From Candidatus Amulumruptor caecigallinarius (GTDB lineage Bacteria > Bacteroidota > Bacteroidia > Bacteroidales > Muribaculaceae), in contig CALUMU010000006.1 in NCBI GenBank assembly GCA_944321825.1, forward strand, positions 108,126 to 163,191: a stretch of DNA of 55,066 nt, written 5' to 3'. The notes beneath the pieces were generated by a model, which was not told the origin of the DNA, ran no database searches, and saw only the letters and a list, made by a program, of their open reading frames with translations. Shown here one piece after another: positions 52,487 to 55,066 of this stretch. The position numbers and the translations under genes were made by a program. Numbering within the stretch: the stretch's first letter is position 1; every line of letters begins with the position of its first letter.

Positions 52487-52528
52487 TAAAAGCCTGTCTT
52501 AAATTAGAATACTAATTCATGACAGGCT
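52487..52528 (-). terminator. Rho-independent terminator of gyrB
   Basis: On the minus strand AGCCTGTC pairs with GACAGGCT, with an inner stem ATTAG/CTAAT, followed by TTTTAT. It lies just past the gyrB stop. Confidence 0.85.
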
Positions 52529-52536
52529 CTAAGTGT

Positions 52537-54483
52537 TTAAGCGTCGATGTTGGCGTAGTTGGCGTTTGCTTCGATGAAGTCGCGGCGCGGTGCCACGTCC
52601 TCGCCCATGAGCATCGAGAAGATGCGGTCGGCCTCGGCGGCATCGCTGATAGTGACGCGTTTGAGCAGACGGTGCTCGGGACTCATGGTCGTGTCGCGCA
52701 GCTCTTTGTCGCTCATCTCGCCCAGACCTTTGTATCGCTGCACCTCGGTGCGCTCGCCGTGTTTGGCTATGAACTGTGCCACCTGGGCATCTGTCCAGCA
52801 GTATTCCTCGACGCCGCGCATCTTGCACTTGTAGAGCGGAGGGGTTGCCAGATAGAGGTAGCCGTTTTCGATGATGGGACGCATACGGCGGAAAAAGAAT
52901 GTCATCAGCAGGGTGGCGATGTGGCTTCCGTCTACGTCGGCATCGGTCATGATGATGATTTTATGGTAGGCGAGTTTGGAGATGTTGACCTCTTTCGGGT
53001 CGTCCTCTGTGCCGATGGTCACGCGCATAGCCTTGAAAAGGCTCGTGATTTCCTGGTTTTCAAGGATTTTGTGATCCATGGCTTTCTCTACGTTGAGGAT
53101 TTTGCCTCGCAGAGGGAGTATGGCCTGGAATGTGCGGTCACGGCCCTGTTTGGCTGTACCGCCGGCCGAGTCACCCTCGACAAGGAAGAGCTCGCAGTCC
53201 TCGGCTGTGCGGCTTGAGCAGTCGGCGAGCTTGCCCGGGAGTCCGCCGCCACTGAGCGGTGACTTGCGCTGTATCTTTACGCGGGCATTGTAAGCGGCAT
53301 GACGGGCCTGGGCGGCGAGGATGACTTTCTCCACGATGGTTTTGGCCTGCCGGGGATGTTCCTCTAAGTATATGCGGAGGGCTTCGCTTACAGCCGACTG
53401 CACGGCTCCTGCGACTTCGCTGTTGCCCAACTTTGTCTTGGTCTGTCCCTCAAACTGGGGTTCCATGACCTTGACCGAAACAACGGCTGTCAGACCTTCG
53501 CGGAAGTCGTCGCTGGCGATTTCTACCTTGGCTTTCTCAAGCATTTTGTTGTCTTCGGCATACTTCTTGAGCGTGGTGGTCAATCCGCGACGGAATCCTG
53601 TCAGGTGTGTGCCTCCTTCGATGGTGTTGATGTTGTTGACGAAGGAGTAGACGTTTTCGTTGAAAGTGTTGTTGTACGTCAGGGCCACTTCGACAGGGAT
53701 GCCCTGCTTGTCGGTATTGAGGTGTATCACGTCATCGATGAGCGACACCTTGTTGCTGTCGATATACTGTACAAATTCGCGCAGACCGTCCTTGCTGTAG
53801 AATACCTCGCTGCGGAAGTTGCCTTCGGCATCCTTGTCGCGGCGGTCGGTGAGGGTCAGCTTGATGCCGGCGTTGAGATATGCGAGGTCGCGGAGACGGT
53901 TGGCGAGGATGTCATACTCGTACTTTGTCACCGTGAATATCGAGCCGTCGGGCTTGAATGTGATGCTCGTGCCGGTGTGTGTGCTGTCGCCTATGATTTG
54001 CAGCTCGGAAGTGGGCTTGCCGCATGAATATTCCTGCATGTAAGCTTTGCCGTTGCGGTGCACCTCGGCACGTAGGTAGGTGGAGAGGGCGTTGACGCAT
54101 GACACACCCACGCCGTGCAGACCGCCCGACACTTTATATGAACCTTTGTCAAACTTACCGCCGGCGTGAAGCACGGTGAGCACTACTTCAAGGGCGCTTT
54201 TATGCTCCTTTTCGTGCATGTCTACGGGGATGCCGCGACCGTTGTCGATTACGGTTATCGAATCGTCCTCATTGATGGTGACGCTTATGTCGGATGCATA
54301 TCCGGCGAGGGCTTCGTCGATGGAGTTGTCTACGACCTCATAGACAAGGTGGTGCAGACCCTTGATGCTGATGTCGCCGATATACATGGCTGGACGTTTC
54401 CTTACGGCTTCAAGGCCTTCGAGCACCTGGATGTTACTGGCACTGTATTCTTTTGCGTTCTTGTCTTCTATATTTTCTGACAT
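52537..54483 (-). CDS. gyrB: DNA gyrase subunit B
   Basis: 648 residues from MSENIEDKNAKEYSASNIQV; upstream in-frame codons are ignored because the conserved protein starts here. The GHKL ATPase domain (VLEGLEAVRKRPAMYIGD, HGVGVSCVNALS), the transducer domain, and the Toprim domain (LFLVEGDSAGGTAKQGRDR, DADVDGSHIATLL) are complete. The short C-terminal tail lacks the large insert found in some proteobacteria. It is separated from rnr by a terminator. Confidence 0.97.
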   Translation of the reverse strand: MSENIEDKNAKEYSASNIQVLEGLEAVRKRPAMYIGDISIKGLHHLVYEVVDNSIDEALAGYASDISVTINEDDSITVIDNGRGIPVDMHEKEHKSALEVVLTVLHAGGKFDKGSYKVSGGLHGVGVSCVNALSTYLRAEVHRNGKAYMQEYSCGKPTSELQIIGDSTHTGTSITFKPDGSIFTVTKYEYDILANRLRDLAYLNAGIKLTLTDRRDKDAEGNFRSEVFYSKDGLREFVQYIDSNKVSLIDDVIHLNTDKQGIPVEVALTYNNTFNENVYSFVNNINTIEGGTHLTGFRRGLTTTLKKYAEDNKMLEKAKVEIASDDFREGLTAVVSVKVMEPQFEGQTKTKLGNSEVAGAVQSAVSEALRIYLEEHPRQAKTIVEKVILAAQARHAAYNARVKIQRKSPLSGGGLPGKLADCSSRTAEDCELFLVEGDSAGGTAKQGRDRTFQAILPLRGKILNVEKAMDHKILENQEITSLFKAMRVTIGTEDDPKEVNISKLAYHKIIIMTDADVDGSHIATLLMTFFFRRMRPIIENGYLYLATPPLYKCKMRGVEEYCWTDAQVAQFIAKHGERTEVQRYKGLGEMSDKELRDTTMSPEHRLLKRVTISDAAEADRIFSMLMGEDVAPRRDFIEANANYANIDA

Positions 54484-54555
54484 ATATTTTAGTACGCTAA
54501 AAACGTAAATGTTGTACACTAAATCGGGAATGGAAACCCGTCATTTTTGACCTAA

Positions 54556-54586
54556 CAAAGGTACGAAAAAATATTGATAAAAGGAA
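54556..54586 (-). promoter_or_regulatory. Promoter of gyrB
   Basis: TACCTTTG (54563-54556, minus strand) with a 20-base spacer to TTC (54586-54584); the -33 element has one mismatch from TTG. Confidence 0.6.
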
Positions 54587-54639
54587 GTTTTTCAGAACCT
54601 CGCAACACCATCAGCCACATCCCTACGCATCGGACGGCA

Positions 54640-55004
54640 TTGCCTGTCATTTCCGGAGGTGAGGGTGGCGGTCGCCATGGATGGCGACCCTACGTCATGT
54701 GGCTGAATTATTGGCCGTCGATGTTTTATTGCGTATGGTATTTCGTCGTTTGCAGCCACACCCACCTTCGCCAAAGCTCCCGGAGGGTGTTGCAACACCT
54801 CGCAACACCCTCCGCCACCTTGTAGGGACGCACGGTATGTGCGTCCTCAATCTCAAACAGCCCCCATAAAAGCTCCGCAGGAGCGTAAAAACAGTAGGGC
54901 GGGGCGCAAGCCCCGTTATATGCCGTGAGCCAGAGATGCGCCGTCCTGCAAGGCCGGCGCGAAAGGGCGGATAAGGTCGCCGCCCTCGCTGTAGGGCTGT
55001 ACCT
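54640..55004. repeat. Intergenic mosaic of short palindromic repeat modules (copy 3)
   Basis: No gene. GGTCGCCA palindrome at 54670-54689; GGAGGGTGTTGC/GCAACACCCTCC hairpin at 54782-54813; GGGACGCACG palindrome at 54825-54847; a 79-base block at 54893-54971 matching 36971-37049. Overlapping ORFs are repeat artefacts. Confidence 0.8.
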
Positions 55005-55050
55005 GAACTGCACCCCAAAAGTTAGACAAAAAACTTTTGGAGTGCAGTTC
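55005..55050. repeat. 46-bp palindrome, possible IS3-type left end at window edge
   Basis: GAACTGCACCCCAAAAG and CTTTTGGAGTGCAGTTC flank TTAGACAAAAAA. An ATG at 55055 reads MKRT before the window ends, which would fit the start of an IS3-type OrfA. The solo copy at 21929-21971 is the same sequence without a coding region. Confidence 0.55.
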
Positions 55051-55066
55051 GTTTATGAAAAGGACA

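Noticed and set aside
1-55066. CRISPR array
   Set aside because: No series of equal direct repeats with equal spacers was seen anywhere in the window.

Overview
The window is a stretch of a Bacteroidales chromosome, most like a Muribaculaceae-type gut genome. The evidence is the FimB/Mfa2 and Mfa1 fimbrial proteins, DUF4270, DUF4835, DUF3575/DUF3868 and DUF6056-type proteins, the stand-alone starch-synthase N-domain protein, and repeated promoters of the Bacteroidetes form TTG-N19-21-TAnnTTTG. Core genes are moderately GC rich. The 13.6-18.6 kb stretch is visibly AT richer.

Layout. 0-13.5 kb is housekeeping: the start of an outer-membrane beta-barrel receptor (cut by the window edge), parB-parA, an OmpA-type porin with promoter and terminator, then a replication/repair/CoA run (dnaN, a DnaQ-like exonuclease, coaBC, DUF4835, recN), then rlmB, aguB and a CDF metal exporter. 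13.6-19.2 kb is an accessory island: a broken HigB/intact HigA pair, a 3.58-kb IS1595-family transposon with perfect 28-bp ends, an 8-bp target duplication and several passenger genes, the tail of a restriction-modification gene, and a tRNA-Thr(CGT) whose 3' end faces the island. 19.4-21.6 kb holds DUF4270 and a GlgA N-domain protein. 22.2-33.4 kb is a leftward Mfa-type fimbrial operon (DUF3575, DUF3868/OmpA, Mfa1, Mfa2, and two large lipoproteins that are probable tip or accessory subunits). 33.5-36.5 kb carries mazG and topB. 37.2-41 kb is the succinate dehydrogenase/fumarate reductase operon. 41-46.7 kb is a leftward group (B3/B4 protein, LOG phosphoribohydrolase, 7TM-HD phosphodiesterase, RelA/SpoT). 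46.8-50 kb is a convergent pair of polytopic membrane proteins, each with a long G or C run inside its reading frame. 50.1-54.5 kb carries rnr and gyrB. Three intergenic regions (21.8-22.2, 36.5-37.1 and 54.6-55.1 kb) are mosaics of the same short palindromic modules.

Most interesting items. (1) The IS1595-type transposon: matching TIRs and an 8-bp TSD enclose a transposase, about seven small passenger genes arranged in three convergent pairs, and a highly structured RNA. (2) That RNA (17382-17563, minus strand) has a consensus promoter, a five-helix nested fold, and a loop-to-tail pairing that is also a terminator stem, so it is either a switch ahead of a membrane protein or a free small RNA. 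(3) A DUF6056 gene that is out of frame as read because of a C10 run next to its ATG, facing a neighbour with an in-frame G9 run; these look like two adjacent phase-variable surface loci. All calls are from reading the sequence; no searches were run.
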